This document shows positions 1-9,719 of a stretch of 64,000 bases of DNA, piece by piece. Position 1 is the stretch's first letter. Every line of letters begins with the position of its first letter. The DNA is from Rapana venosa (taxonomy: Eukaryota > Mollusca > Gastropoda > Neogastropoda > Muricidae). Location: assembly GCA_028751875.1 (NCBI GenBank), contig CM054159.1:18005942-18069941 (forward strand), read 5' to 3'. The notes below the pieces were generated by a model, which saw only the letters and a list, made by a program, of their open reading frames with translations, had not been told where the DNA came from and searched no databases. The position numbers were made by a program, and so were the translations under genes.

Positions 1-88
1 AGATAGATAGATAGATAGATAGACAGACAGATAAGATAACAGATAGACAGATAGATGGGCAGATAGACAGATAGAGAGATAGATAGAC

Positions 89-163
<75 letters not shown>

Positions 164-178
164 GAAATAGATAGATAA

Positions 179-211
<33 letters not shown>

Positions 212-453
212 CAGATAGATAGACAGATAGATAGACAGATAGATAGATAGACAGATTCTCTATCTGTCTATCTATCTGTCTGTCTACCTGTCTATCTATC
301 TATCTATCTATCTATCTATTAGATAGATAGATAGATAGACAGATAGATAGACAGATAGATAGACAGTAGATAGATAGACAGATTCTCTATCTGTCTATCT
401 ATCTATCTGTCTACCTATCTGTCTATCTATCTATCTATAGACAGACAGAGAGC

Positions 454-525
<72 letters not shown>
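1..525. repeat. GATA/GACA microsatellite in alternating orientation
   Basis: Tetranucleotide array of AGAT and AGAC units. Orientation flips: AGAT/AGAC on the plus strand at about 1-255, TATC/TGTC at 256-319, AGAT at 320-382, TATC/TGTC at 383-437, then AGAC/AGAT to 525. The flipped blocks are reverse complements of their neighbours, so the array can fold on itself. No gene is present; reading frames through it are repeat translations. Confidence 0.95.
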
Positions 526-632
526 CTTCCTTCCTCCTTCCTTCCTCCCTCCCTTCCTTCCTTCCTCCCTGCATGCCTCCCTTCCCACCTTCCTTTCTTC
601 CTCCCTCCCTCCCTCCCTCCCTCTCTTCCTCG
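526..632. repeat. (CTTCCTCC)n pyrimidine tract
   Basis: Pure pyrimidine run of CTTC and CCTC units joined directly to the GATA array. It is followed at 680-697 by an 18-bp C homopolymer. Long polypurine/polypyrimidine mirror tracts of this kind can form triplexes; that is general knowledge, not shown here. Confidence 0.9.
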
Positions 633-749
633 CCACAGCCCCACCTTCCCAGGGGTCAGATGCTGTGGAGGCATCTGTACCCCCCCCCCCCCCCCCCAAA
701 ACCACACACACACTAGTGCCTTCCCACTCCGGGCATCAAGTCTGATCGC

Positions 750-1079
750 CACACCTGTGTGCACGCGTCTGTAGTTGTTGTCATGGAAATGCCGTCCCTT
801 CCTGCTGGCACGAAATGGCCTACTCTTCCAAAACACGAAACAGGTTTTAACGTGTTTCGCAAGATGTTCTACGCGCATTCACACTCGGGGCCTCGGTTTG
901 TAGTCTCATCTGAAGGACTTCCAGGAGGCGGAGTCGGTACTGAAGTTTAAATCGGGGGGGGGGGGGGGGGGGGAGAGGTGCATCCCTAAAACAGGCACCA
1001 CCGTGGTGGCTCGATGCCGGGCCGTCAGATCATGAGCGCAACGCTCTAACCACCAGACTACCCCCCCCCCCCCCCCCCC
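750..1079 (-). mobile_element. Divergent SINE, tRNA-like head and conserved central domain
   Basis: Read on the minus strand, 1060-1005 looks like a tRNA-derived promoter: an A-box-like stretch (TGGTGGTTAGAGCG) and a B-box-like stretch around GGCATCGAGCC. Downstream on the minus strand, 915-880 carries a version of the SINE central domain (AGATGAGACTACAAACCGAGG), comparable with GGATGAGACGACAAACCGAGG in the SINE at 1551-1975. A 20-bp G run (954-973) and a 19-bp C run (1061-1079) interrupt or flank it. I read it as an old SINE copy or a related family. The 3' limit is uncertain. Confidence 0.6.
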
Positions 1080-1536
1080 TATGGAAACTGGAACGCCATT
1101 CACCAACAGGCCTCGTGGATCCTCCCCTCCGCCCGACACCCCCAGGCTGAGAAGCCGCCCTGTCTGAACCCCGGCCACTGAAGGCCTGACCTCTGGCCCC
1201 CAGGCCGCGGCCCCAGCAGTGACAGGCCACTGGTCAGCCGGAGGTCAGGTCAGCACTCCCTGCTCCAAGCAGGCTGTCTTGGGAGAGAGAAGCTGGCTGC
1301 TGCGCGGTGTGGGCAGGAGGCAGCAGAAAAGCGCGGCAAGGAACAGCTGCCGTCTGGTGTGAGAAATACAGCCGCCACAACCATCTGCTCTGTCTGTCGG
1401 TCTGTCGGTCTGTCTGTCTCTGTCTGTCTGTCGGTCTGTCTGTCTGTCTGTCTGTCGGTCTGTCTGTCTGTCGGTCTGTCTGTCTGTCTGTCTTATCATC
1501 AGAGTCCCTGACTGAACGTTTCTATTCCAGTGCTGC
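1080..1536. repeat. No gene; (TGTC/TCGG)n tract at 1386-1492
   Basis: The first 300 bp are GC-rich and I recognise nothing in them. 1386-1492 is a tetranucleotide tract of TGTC units with TCGG variants. Apparent reading frames on both strands are repeat translations. Confidence 0.7.
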
Positions 1537-1550
1537 CTTATCAACAACAG

Positions 1551-1975
1551 ACATCGGTGGTCTAGAGGTAACGCGCCTGTCTAAAAAGCGAAAAGTCCGG
1601 GTCGGAAGTGTGCGGTGGTTCGTATCCCGTTTAAACCCGAAACTTTTTCCCCATCCATTAGATCATGAGTGGTGGTCTTGGCGCTAGTCTTTCGGATGAG
1701 ACGACAAACCGAGGTCCCGTGTGTTGCACATGATTATTTAGCGCACGTAAAAGAACCCACGGCAACAAGAGAGTTGTCCCTGGCAAAATTATGTAGAAAA
1801 ACCCCTCTGATAGGAAAACAAAAACTGTCGCAGACAGGGAAAAAAAAAGAAAAAAATGGATGGCGCTGTTCTTGTGGCGACGTGCTCTCCCCGGGGAGAG
1901 CAGCCCGAATTTCACGCAGAGAAATCTCCGTGACTTAAAGTGGTATAAATAAATAAATAAAATAAATAAATTACA
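1551..1975 (+). mobile_element. SINE1, complete copy with 14-bp target-site duplication
   Basis: A tRNA-derived head starts near 1555. It has an A-box-like TGGTCTAGAGG and, at about 1616-1628, a B-box-like GGTTCGTATCCCG, the two internal RNA polymerase III promoter blocks. A central domain follows (TTTCGGATGAGACGACAAAC, then the GCGCACGTAAAAGAACCCAC region), very similar to the copy at 54039-54527. This kind of deeply conserved SINE domain is known from many invertebrates (Nin-DC or MetaSINE-like; I cannot say which). The tail is AAATAAATAAATAAA. Perfect direct repeats CTTATCAACAACAG at 1537-1550 and 1976-1989 flank it, the signature of target-primed insertion. Confidence 0.92.
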
Positions 1976-1989
1976 CTTATCAACAACAG

Positions 1990-2312
1990 GTACCACATTC
2001 ATTAAACAAAAAATAATAAACTAACGACGTAGTACATGTGCCGTTTCCTAAAGTCCTATTCTAAAACATGACCTTGAAAACCTGTTTGACTACAAATTTT
2101 AACAACAGTATTTTAACAAATCTGATTGTTTAAGGCTCACATTTTCTAACTTCATAATGATATAGGTAGTTGATTTATTCATTCATTCATCTGCTTATTT
2201 TCTGATTTTTCAACGGAACTCATCCCTCTCCAGGGAGCCAGATGCATGCTGGGCATGTTCCAGTCATCTAGCCTTCCTGCTGTGGCTGTCCTACTCTTCT
2301 CTGACAGGTGAA
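1990..2312. other. No gene or repeat recognised
   Basis: AT-rich sequence with a short ATTC run near 2178-2192. I see no coding signal or repeat family here. Confidence 0.5.
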
Positions 2313-3372
2313 TGAGGTTTGAACGTGAGCACGAGAGGTTCTGTGTGAGCACGAGAGGTTCTGTGTGAGCACGAGAGGTTCTGTGTGAGCACGAGGTTCT
2401 GCTCTGTGTGTACAAGAGGTTCTGTGTGTACAAGAGGTTCTGTTCTGCGTGTACAAGAGGTTATGTTCTGTGTGTACAAGAGGTTCTGTTCTGTGTGTAC
2501 AAGAGGTTCTGTGTGTACAAGAGGTTCTGTGTGTACAAGAGGTTCTGTTCTGTGTGTTCACGAGGTTCTGTTCTGTGTGTACACGTGGTTGTGTGTACAA
2601 GAGGTTCTGTTCTGTGTGTACAAGAGGTTCTGTGTGCACAAGAGGTTCTGTGTGTACAAGAGGTTCTGTTCTGTGTGTACAAGAGGTTCTGTTCTGTGTG
2701 TACAAGAGGTTCTGTTCTGTGTGTACAAGAGGTTCTGTGTGCACAAGAGGTCTGTGTGTACAAGAGGTTCTGTGTGTACAAGAGGTTCTGTTCTGTATGT
2801 ACAAGAGGTTCTGTTCTGTGTGTACAAGGGGTTATTTTCTGTGTGTACAAGAGGTTCTGTTCTGTGTGTACACGTGGTTGTGTGTACAAGAGGTTCTGTT
2901 CTGTGTGCACAAGAGGTTCTGTGTGTACAAGAGGTTCTGTTCTGTGTGCACAAGAGGTTTCTGTTCCGTGGTTGTGTGTACAAGAGGTTCTGTTCTGTGT
3001 GCACAAGAGGTTCTGTGTGTACAAGAGGTTCTGTTCTGTGTGCACAAGAGGTTCTGTTCTGTGTGTACAAGAGTTCTGTTCTGTGTGTACAAGAGGTTCT
3101 GTTCTGTGTGTACACGTGGTTGTGTGTACAAGAGGTTCTGTTCTGTGTGTACAAGAGGTTCTGTTCTGTGTGTACAAGAAGTTCTGTTCTGTGTGTACAA
3201 GAGGTTCTGTTCTGTGTGTACAAGAGGTTCTGTTCTGTGTGTACAAGAGGTTCTGTTCTGTGTGTACAAGAGGTTCTGTTCTGTGTGTACAAGAGGTTCT
3301 GTTCTGTGTGTACAAGAGGTTCTGTGTGTACACGAGGTTCTGTTCTGTGTGTACACGTGGTTCTGTGTGCAT
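2313..3372. repeat. 1-kb minisatellite with 23-bp and 18-bp units
   Basis: Tandem array whose long unit is GTTCTGTTCTGTGTG followed by TACAAGAG (23 bp). Its short unit (18 bp) lacks one internal TTCTG. The two lengths alternate irregularly. A related unit with GTGAGCACGAGAG leads in at 2313-2398, and some units read TACACGTGGTTGTG or carry GCACAAGAG. No unit contains a stop codon in several frames, so reading frames of 190 to more than 400 codons run through it on both strands. These are consequences of the repeat, not genes: all frames are equally open and the composition is only the unit. Confidence 0.95.
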
Positions 3373-3815
3373 GTCAACATGGGGCCTCCATTCACAGTCT
3401 CCTCCAAAAAGCTTTGCAGGGAAATGGAGTCACGACCTCCGTTACTGACTCAGGAGAAAGGAAACCCTCCCCGTGCAGACTGCAACCAGCCCGGGGTTTG
3501 CTGCTGTCCTGTCAGCTCCAGGCTCTTCTTCCCCACTCAAGCACAAGGGTCAGTGCCTGACGCTTTGCGCTGTCCCTTTTTCCAGGGCCTGCAGGAAACC
3601 CTTGTTGAACCCTCTACAACACACAACGCGCTGCTGACTGCTGCAGTTAACAAAGGGAACGATTGTTTGAGTGTTGCCTTTATATCACAGATAGATAAAT
3701 AAATAAACAACAACTCTTCGTGCAAAACAAAACTGCTTTCACACACATATTGTAAAAAAATGTTTATCTGGTTTGTAGATGGGAATTGAACTGTTTTATC
3801 TCTGAAAAAAACATT
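3373..3815. other. No gene recognised between minisatellite and LINE
   Basis: Mixed-composition sequence. 3379-3412 (GGGGCCTCCATTCACAGTCTC) faintly resembles the reverse complement of the SINE central domain but is too short and diverged to call. Nothing else is identifiable. Confidence 0.45.
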
Positions 3816-6660
3816 GACTTAACTAACCTTCCTCACCGAAACTTGGCTTAAACCACATGGCCATGAACCAAAAATAAAACAGCTGACTCCTCCTGGATAT
3901 AAACTATTTCTTTCCCCCGACTCTCTCGAGGAGGTGGGATTGCCATCATTCTCAAAGACACATTGAAACCGTCTCTTTCTTTCAGTCACAACCTTCAATT
4001 CTCTCATAAATCTTTTGAAGTTTGCAAAATCAGTCTCAACCTACCTGGCCACTCTATTACTATCTGCTGCCTTTACCGTCCACCTCCCAGCCGTAAAAAC
4101 AACCTAACATCTTCTCTTTTTCACCAACAATTCCAGTCACTCCTCGACCACTACAGCCTCTCTCCCACTAAACTTATAATTCTTGGTGACTTCAACTTCC
4201 ATTTCGACAACCAGTCTTCTCCAGATGTCAAACGTCTTTCTCTTTCTCTGTCCAACCATTCTCTCTCTCAACTGGTAAACGAAGCAACGCACAGATCTGG
4301 TCATATTTTAGACTGGCTAATTACTAATGCTTCGTTGAATCTTGTCACATCTGTTTCTGTCACCGACGAACTGCATTCTGATCATTCCGCCATTCTTTTC
4401 CATCTTAACATCACAAAACCTGTCAGAAAGAAGAAATATGTTACTCGTCGCAATCTTAAGGCCTTAGACATTCATACCTTTTCTTCACAAGCTTCCGAAC
4501 GTTTTTCACAAACCTCTGACCACACTGACCTCTCTGATCATTATAACACTATTCTCCGCCAACTGCTTGATGAGCATGCACTTCCTACTGACCATCTCCT
4601 CCCTGACAGACCCTGTGCGCCATGGTATACCCAAGACATCTTGATAGCGAAGCGCAAACGCCGGCAACTAGAACGCCAGTGGCGGAAGTCAAAAACCGAA
4701 ATCAACAAACAGCTTTTCTGAAAACAAATAAACAAAGTCAAACTCTTAATCCATTCAGCAAAGACAGACTACTACTCTTCCCAAGTTCTCTATGCTACAT
4801 CCATAAAATCTCTTTTTTCCCTCGCCTCAAATCTCCTTGGATCTGCAAAAACAACTCCTCTGCCTAACACCCACAGCCTGTCTGAACTTCCATCCATATT
4901 TTCTGCCTTCTTTTCAGACAAAATTCGAAACATGCGCTCCAGACTGGATCAGACTCAATTCCAGCCTGCGCCTCCTGATCCCCAGTTCACTGGCACTCCT
5001 CTCTTTTCCTTCCATCCCACAAGTGAAAAAGAAATCATGACAATTCTGAAGGAAATGACTATAAAATCATGCGACCTTGATCCCATACCTGCTCCTGTTT
5101 TCTCACAATGCCTTCCACAACTTGTACCTATTATCACTAAAATAGTAAACTCATCTCTTGTGTCAGGAAATTTTCCATCAGCTCTTAAAACAGCAATAGT
5201 CACACCTCTACTGAAAAAGCACGACCTCGATCCCAACATTCTGAAGAATTATAGGCCTGTCTCTAAAGTACTAGAAAAAGTCGTTCTCAAACAGCTCAAC
5301 AGTCACCTTCATTCCAATGATCTTCCCACTTTTCAATCTGCCTATCGCCCCAACCACAGCACCGAAACCACCCTAGTCCACACTTTAGATACACTTCTAC
5401 TTGCTTCTGATGCAGGAAAAATCTCCATCCTCACTCTTCTTGACTTATCTGCAGCCTCTGATACCATAGATCACTCAATTCTTCTTTCTCGCCTCCAAAA
5501 TACGTTTGGTATTAACGGCACAACCCTCACCTGGTTTACTTCATACCTCACAGACAGGATCCAGAAAGTTATTGTAAACAAAATTCAATCAAAACCTGTC
5601 AAAATGGAATGTGGAGTCCCGCAGGGATCCGTCCTGGGCCCTGTTCTCTTTACTCTCTACACTGCTCCACTCTCACATATAATAAACAACCACCATATTG
5701 ATCATCATTTCTATGCCGATGATACTCAGCTTCAGTGCAGTGATACTGTTGAAAACTTGCCTTCCCTCCTGACAAATATGTCCTACTGCCTTCAAGACAT
5801 TCAAAACTGGATGACTCAGAACAAGTTACAACTTAATGCCGATAAAACCAAAGCCATGCTCATAGGGACCCAACATAAACTTTCCTCTATCGCAAAAACT
5901 TCAATAGAATTCGGCAATACGTCAGTTCCTTTGGCCAACTCTGTGAAGTATTTAGGAGTAGTTCTTGACAACACACTCTCTATGAAAAAATTCATCACCC
6001 AGACCTGCCAGTCTTGCTACTATCAATTACGGCGCATAAGCGCGATTCGCAAGTATCTGTCCACTGATGCAACTTCCAAGCTTGTCACATCTCTCATTCT
6101 TTCACGTTTAGACTACTGTCATTCTCTTTTGGCTGGCCTACCAGCATCATCTATCCACTCTCTTCAACGCATACAAAAACTCTGCAGCTCGACTGGTCCT
6201 AAGAAAGAAAAAATCTGAACACATCACTCCTCTTCTGCGATCTCTTCACTGGCTGCCTGTCTCACAAAGACTGGAGTATAAAATCAATACCCTCTGTTTC
6301 AAATGTCTCCACAAATCTGCACCCTCTTATCTCTGTAACTGTCTTTATCTGTACACTCCATCCCGTTCCCTTCGTTCAGCCGCAGATACTTTGTGCTTTC
6401 GAACACCCAGATTCAAACAAACCATTGTTGGTCGTCGCTCCTTCTCTGTTTCTGGTCCATCCACCTGAAATGACCTCCCTCTTTCACTTCGACAAAAGCC
6501 TTCACTTGATACCTTCAAATCCAGCCTCAAAACACACTTATTTCCTACCTGAGACTTTCCCCCCAAATATCTGTCCCTAATTTTCAACAGCATCTTTCAC
6601 CTTCTAAGTGTTGTTCCGAGTGTGTGTGTGTGTGTTGTGTGTGTGTGTGTGTGTGTTGTG

Positions 6661-6691
<31 letters not shown>

Positions 6692-6873
6692 TGTGTGTCA
6701 GTGTGGCGGAGTGTGCATACGTGCGCGCACATGGTTTTTGAAATCTGTTGTTCATTATGTTTAAGGAGAGTTGCATGCCTGTAAATGATTGAGTGCAAGC
6801 GCTTCGATTTGTTTGTTTTTTTACAAGATTCAGCGCTATATAAATTCCATATATTATTATTATTATTATTTTA
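3816..6873 (+). mobile_element. LINE-A copy 1, CR1/L2-type non-LTR retrotransposon, 5'-truncated
   Basis: The element starts inside the endonuclease domain, runs through reverse transcriptase to a stop at 6550-6552, then a 3' UTR with a (TG)n tract (6620-6698). It ends in the family tail 6799-6873: AAGCGCTTCGATTTG, a T-rich link, CAAGATTCAGCGCTATA, then (ATT)n. The same coding sequence or tail recurs at 17.2, 27.7, 35.3, 44.4, 47.4, 49.5 and 59.0 kb. The ORF2 order of endonuclease then RT without RNase H, with a microsatellite tail, fits the CR1/L2 group; the clade is inferred from motifs. Confidence 0.93.
3832..6552 (+). pseudogene. LINE-A ORF2: endonuclease-reverse transcriptase, near-intact pseudogene
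   Basis: Retrotransposition protein that nicks target DNA and copies the element RNA at the nick. The endonuclease (APE/EEP fold) shows LTETWLKPHG-like sequence at the truncated start, GDFNFHF near 4180-4201 and a SDHSAI motif near 4378-4395, where catalytic residues lie. The RT has the fingers motif around NYRPVS (5246-5265), a motif-A region LLDLSAASDTIDH (5438-5473), GVPQGSVLGP (5612-5641) and an intact YADD at 5712-5723. Lesions: an early frameshift before about 3900, a stop at 4719-4721, a 15-18 bp in-frame loss after NYRPVS (the copy at 48.8-49.0 kb has NLPFIS there), Phe to Ser in motif A, and a frameshift near 6190. The C-terminal thumb (HWLPVSQRLEYKI, SSLKTHLFPT) is readable to the final stop. 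It is the best reference for the family in this window but not active as it stands. Confidence 0.9.
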
Positions 6874-7357
6874 AGACAAAATATATTGAACATGTTTCAT
6901 GCTTATGTGGCCATAGTATAACTTTTGATCAAAGATTGATATGCAGAATGCTGAAAAGTGACATACCTGTTCCTACATCAGAATCATTATCAGCTGTATT
7001 CAGTGATCTTTTACTAAGGTATATGTTTTTCAAATTATTATTGCATAGTCCAATTGGTCCATTGTTATGATTATTATGGACTTTAAAGTCATTATCCTTC
7101 TGCGGTTTAGATTTTCTCTGGCTGGTTAAAGTTACAAATAGTTTTGTTGTTCATTTGTTAGATTTTGTTAGAAATAAGGATTTTTATTATTCTGTACTCA
7201 AGAATTATTTGTACTTACATTTTGTTACAGTTCTGTGTAGATTTAATTAATACATTAATCCCTTACCCCACTCCCAAAATTCCTCCCCCCTCCCCTCCAC
7301 TTTTTTTCTTAATGGGACTAATAACGCATTTTGTGAAGAGACGTAAAATGAATCGAA
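6874..7357. other. AT-rich stretch, no gene identified
   Basis: Follows the LINE-A tail. One plus-strand frame stays open for about 90 codons (6789-7070), partly inside the tail, and resembles nothing I know. 7270-7305 is C-rich. Confidence 0.45.
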
Positions 7358-7380
7358 CACATACACACACACACACACGC

Positions 7381-7446
<66 letters not shown>

Positions 7447-7485
7447 GCACACACCACACACACACACACGCACACACACACACAC
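7358..7485. repeat. (CA)n microsatellite
   Basis: About 128 bp of CA dinucleotides with sparse CG and CC interruptions. It lies directly downstream (minus strand) of the splice donor of the exon at 7490-7667, so on the transcript it reads as a (UG)n tract at the very start of the intron. Confidence 0.95.
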
Positions 7486-7489
7486 TAAC

Positions 7490-7667
7490 CCAGGGTGTGC
7501 ACACAGGCATCACAGCAGCCGCAGAAGCCCCCGTTCTCAACGATGGTGCCGCCAACACAGCTTTCCGCGGTGACAGCAGCGCAGCGCACTGTGGCACAGG
7601 TGTCGGGCAGACAGACAATGGCGTTGGCACAGGCCAGGGCCAGAGAGAGGAGGGCTAGACGAAGCAT
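7490..7667 (-). CDS. First coding exon of a secreted cysteine-rich protein (protease-inhibitor / IGFBP-N-like)
   Basis: The best candidate host gene in the window. The ATG at 7667-7665 opens a typical signal peptide, MLRLALLSLALACANA (cleavage expected after residue 16). The mature part starts IVCLPDTC and has eight cysteines at residues 19, 24, 29, 37, 49, 51, 52 and 55, including GG...CGCCDAC. That spacing resembles the small extracellular domains of invertebrate fungal-protease-inhibitor-like proteins and the N-terminal IGF-binding fold; I infer an extracellular, disulphide-bonded product and not a specific activity. The exon ends at 7490 at a good donor, CTGG|GTTAGT, giving a phase-1 junction, so the protein must continue in another exon to the left. 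I found no matching second exon between here and 1. The start is preferred because it begins the signal peptide and no upstream in-frame ATG fits. Confidence 0.75.
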
Positions 7668-7727
7668 GCTTCCTTCTTCAATGGGGTGGAGCTGCAGTCA
7701 CACAACAAAGCTGGAAGCGGTGAACGC

Positions 7728-7764
7728 AATGAGCTGGGTGGCTGGCTGTTCTGACGGTTATAGG
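7728..7764 (-). promoter_or_regulatory. Possible core promoter of the secreted-protein gene
   Basis: On the minus strand CCTATAACC at about 7764-7756 offers a TATA-like element roughly 95 bp before the ATG. A CTCATTG sequence (an initiator-like TCA) lies about 30 bp downstream near 7731. The spacing is right for a TATA-Inr pair, but such short matches are common by chance and a second AT-rich box (GATAAAA near 7815) is an alternative. Confidence 0.25.
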
Positions 7765-7839
7765 CTAGCTGGTGAAGGGCTGGGAAGACAACTCTTGAGG
7801 CCTGAAGCGGCCTGTTTTATCTAGTTTGGGGCTGAAATG

Positions 7840-8384
7840 AGGTCAGCATGTCATCGATTGTTCGATTGCCGTTCTGTAAAGGTTCAGTATAGGAGAAAGG
7901 TGACCCCTGTGTGTGTGTGTTACCTGTGTATGTACAAGGGAGGGTAGTGTATTCCATGATGACGTGTGTGGATTTTGGGGTTTGGTTTTGTTTTGTGGCA
8001 GGTGGCTGTTCTCAGGCATGACGGTCAACTCTACGTCAGCTTTTAGAGGACATCCCGGCCCCATGGTGTAGACATGACCGTGTTAGTCAGTGTAGTATTA
8101 GCATAGCACGACACCAAAGAAAGACAGACTATGTAGACGAGAAACAAATATATAAACACAGGAAAAAGAAAAAATAAACACACACACATAAGCGTGCGTA
8201 CGTGCAGGCACGCAGGCACTGGGCCAACCTGGCATTGTATGGCAGGACAATAGCCAGTAACAGCGTGCTGTTTCTTCCTCACGTCTGACCACTGCCTCTG
8301 TAGGAGAGAGCTGCCCTGAGGAGCAGGTGATGGATATGACGAAGAGGTCCCTTTACTGCTGTGCTGACACTAGCGCCAGCAGCC
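7840..8384. other. No gene recognised upstream of the secreted-protein exon
   Basis: Mixed-composition sequence with a short (GT)n at 7910-7921. Minus-strand frames of 60-80 codons here show no recognisable domain. It may contain 5' flanking or regulatory DNA of the gene at 7490-7667. Confidence 0.4.
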
Positions 8385-8492
8385 CTGTCTGTCTGGCTGT
8401 CTGTTTGGCTGTCTGTCTGGCTGGCTGGCTGTCTGGCTGGCTGGCTGTCTGGCTGGCTGTCTGGCTGTCTGTCTGGCTGGCTGGCTGTCTGA
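8385..8492. repeat. (CTGT/CTGG)n tetranucleotide tract
   Basis: About 108 bp of CTGT and CTGG units, CTGTCTGGCTGG-like, ending in CTGTCTGACTG. Confidence 0.92.
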
Positions 8493-8635
8493 CTGTTGGC
8501 CCAAATCCTTCACCACTTCCTTCCATTCTCTCAGTCCTGCTATGTGGAAGGGACCTACATTACAGCACAGTCTTTCTGTCAAATGACCAATGCCAGTTGG
8601 TTTTTTAACAGCAGATAGAGTGACATCATCAAGAC

Positions 8636-8783
8636 AGAGAGATAGGACCAGAACAGAAGAAAGACAGGACCAGGGCAGGAGAAAGACAGGACCAGGGCAG
8701 AAGAAAGACAGGACCAGGGCAGAAGAAAGACAGGACCAGGGCAGAAGAAAGACAGGACCAGGACAGAAGAAAGACAGGACAGA
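8636..8783. repeat. 22-bp minisatellite, about six copies
   Basis: Tandem copies of AGAAGAAAGACAGGACCAGG plus GC (22 bp). A unit of 22 bp shifts frame each copy, so the open frames through it are artefacts. Confidence 0.9.
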
Positions 8784-8837
8784 TGACAAGTGTTGCTTTT
8801 CCAAGCTGGCAGGTACAGAGAGAGAGAGAGATAGAGA

Positions 8838-8841
8838 TGGA

Positions 8842-8917
<76 letters not shown>
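8838..8917. repeat. (AC)n microsatellite
   Basis: About 78 bp of uninterrupted AC, preceded by a short (GA)n at 8817-8830 and followed by AATGACAATGACAATGACAA, a 6-bp repeat. Confidence 0.95.
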
Positions 8918-8918
<1 letters not shown>

Positions 8919-9115
8919 ACAAATGACAATGACAATGACAAATAATTTAATGCGTTAGGCTTTGGGCCCATTCACATGGGGGAAGGGGGATCGAAAGCTC
9001 CGATAATTACATACACAACGAACAATTTACATTCACAGGATCTTCGCAAATGGAAGTCCGATCGCGGTAATGTTCACTAGTCATAATACAACAATAATAT
9101 CGACTGTCACTGTCA

Positions 9116-9682
9116 TCACTGCCTGAAGAGGAAAGTGACAGTGGTCACAGTCGTGTCTCTATAGGTGTGGCCACGATGTCTGCTGTTTTCCGGGTGGTGT
9201 AGACAGGTTTCCATGTTCGCCAGTTGCTGGACTGAGTCTGTCTTCTCTTGAACTGAAGCTGGTGTCCATTCTACGCATGTCCCTTTGTATCTCTGAATAC
9301 ACTCGATGATTTGCCTGCATTCGTCACTAGATAGTTGGTTGGTTTGCTTTGACTTGGTGACTGACGATGTACTATCTTCCACATCACAACCTCTCCCTGT
9401 CACATTCTCGTTTTCTGCTGCCAAAGCTTTCTCTGCTGTGTGTTCTGTCAGTGTCTGTGACATTGTCAGTGTCTGTGACATTGTCAGTGTCTGTGACATT
9501 GTCAGTGTCTCTTCAGAAAAATCTTCTGTTTGTCCACTCCAGCCATCACCCTTCCCTCCATCATCACCATCATTTACACGCACATCCATGTGTTGTGTTT
9601 TCACTAGCAAGGAATTCTCCGCCTCATGCACTGTATCACGGGACTGGCTGGCCTGCTGTGCTGCACGTGCACATTCCGCCAC
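9116..9682 (-). CDS. Open reading frame of about 188 codons, unknown; possible host exon
   Basis: A minus-strand frame open from just after a stop near 9710 to the stop at 9116-9118. No ATG opens it: the frame reads GTG at the given end and the first ATG codes for MDVRVND well inside. If real it is therefore more likely an internal or terminal exon than a complete gene. The product would be hydrophilic and acidic, with an 18-bp tandem repeat giving LTMSQT three times (about 9453-9510), and a cysteine-containing C-terminal part (DECRQIIECIQRYKGTC). I see no known domain. The varied amino-acid composition argues mildly for coding; lack of a clear splice acceptor or start argues against. Confidence 0.3.
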   Translation of the reverse strand: MAECARAAQQASQSRDTVHEAENSLLVKTQHMDVRVNDGDDGGKGDGWSGQTEDFSEETLTMSQTLTMSQTLTMSQTLTEHTAEKALAAENENVTGRGCDVEDSTSSVTKSKQTNQLSSDECRQIIECIQRYKGTCVEWTPASVQEKTDSVQQLANMETCLHHPENSRHRGHTYRDTTVTTVTFLFRQ

Positions 9683-9719
9683 ACATGGAGCCGTGTTGTG
9701 TGTGTCAGTGACTTAGAAA

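Noticed and set aside
1005..1060. Possible tRNA gene on the minus strand
   Set aside because: A- and B-box-like blocks are present, but a proper acceptor stem and anticodon arm are not seen, and a SINE central domain follows; this is a SINE head.
2385..3702. Frames of 346-417 codons on the plus strand (SVCTRG/LCVQEV repeats) and 190-303 codons on the minus strand
   Set aside because: They are translations of the 23/18-bp minisatellite; all frames are equally open because the unit lacks stops.
8579..8971. Proline/serine frames on both strands over the 22-bp repeat and (AC)n
   Set aside because: Repeat translation; the 22-bp unit changes frame every copy.
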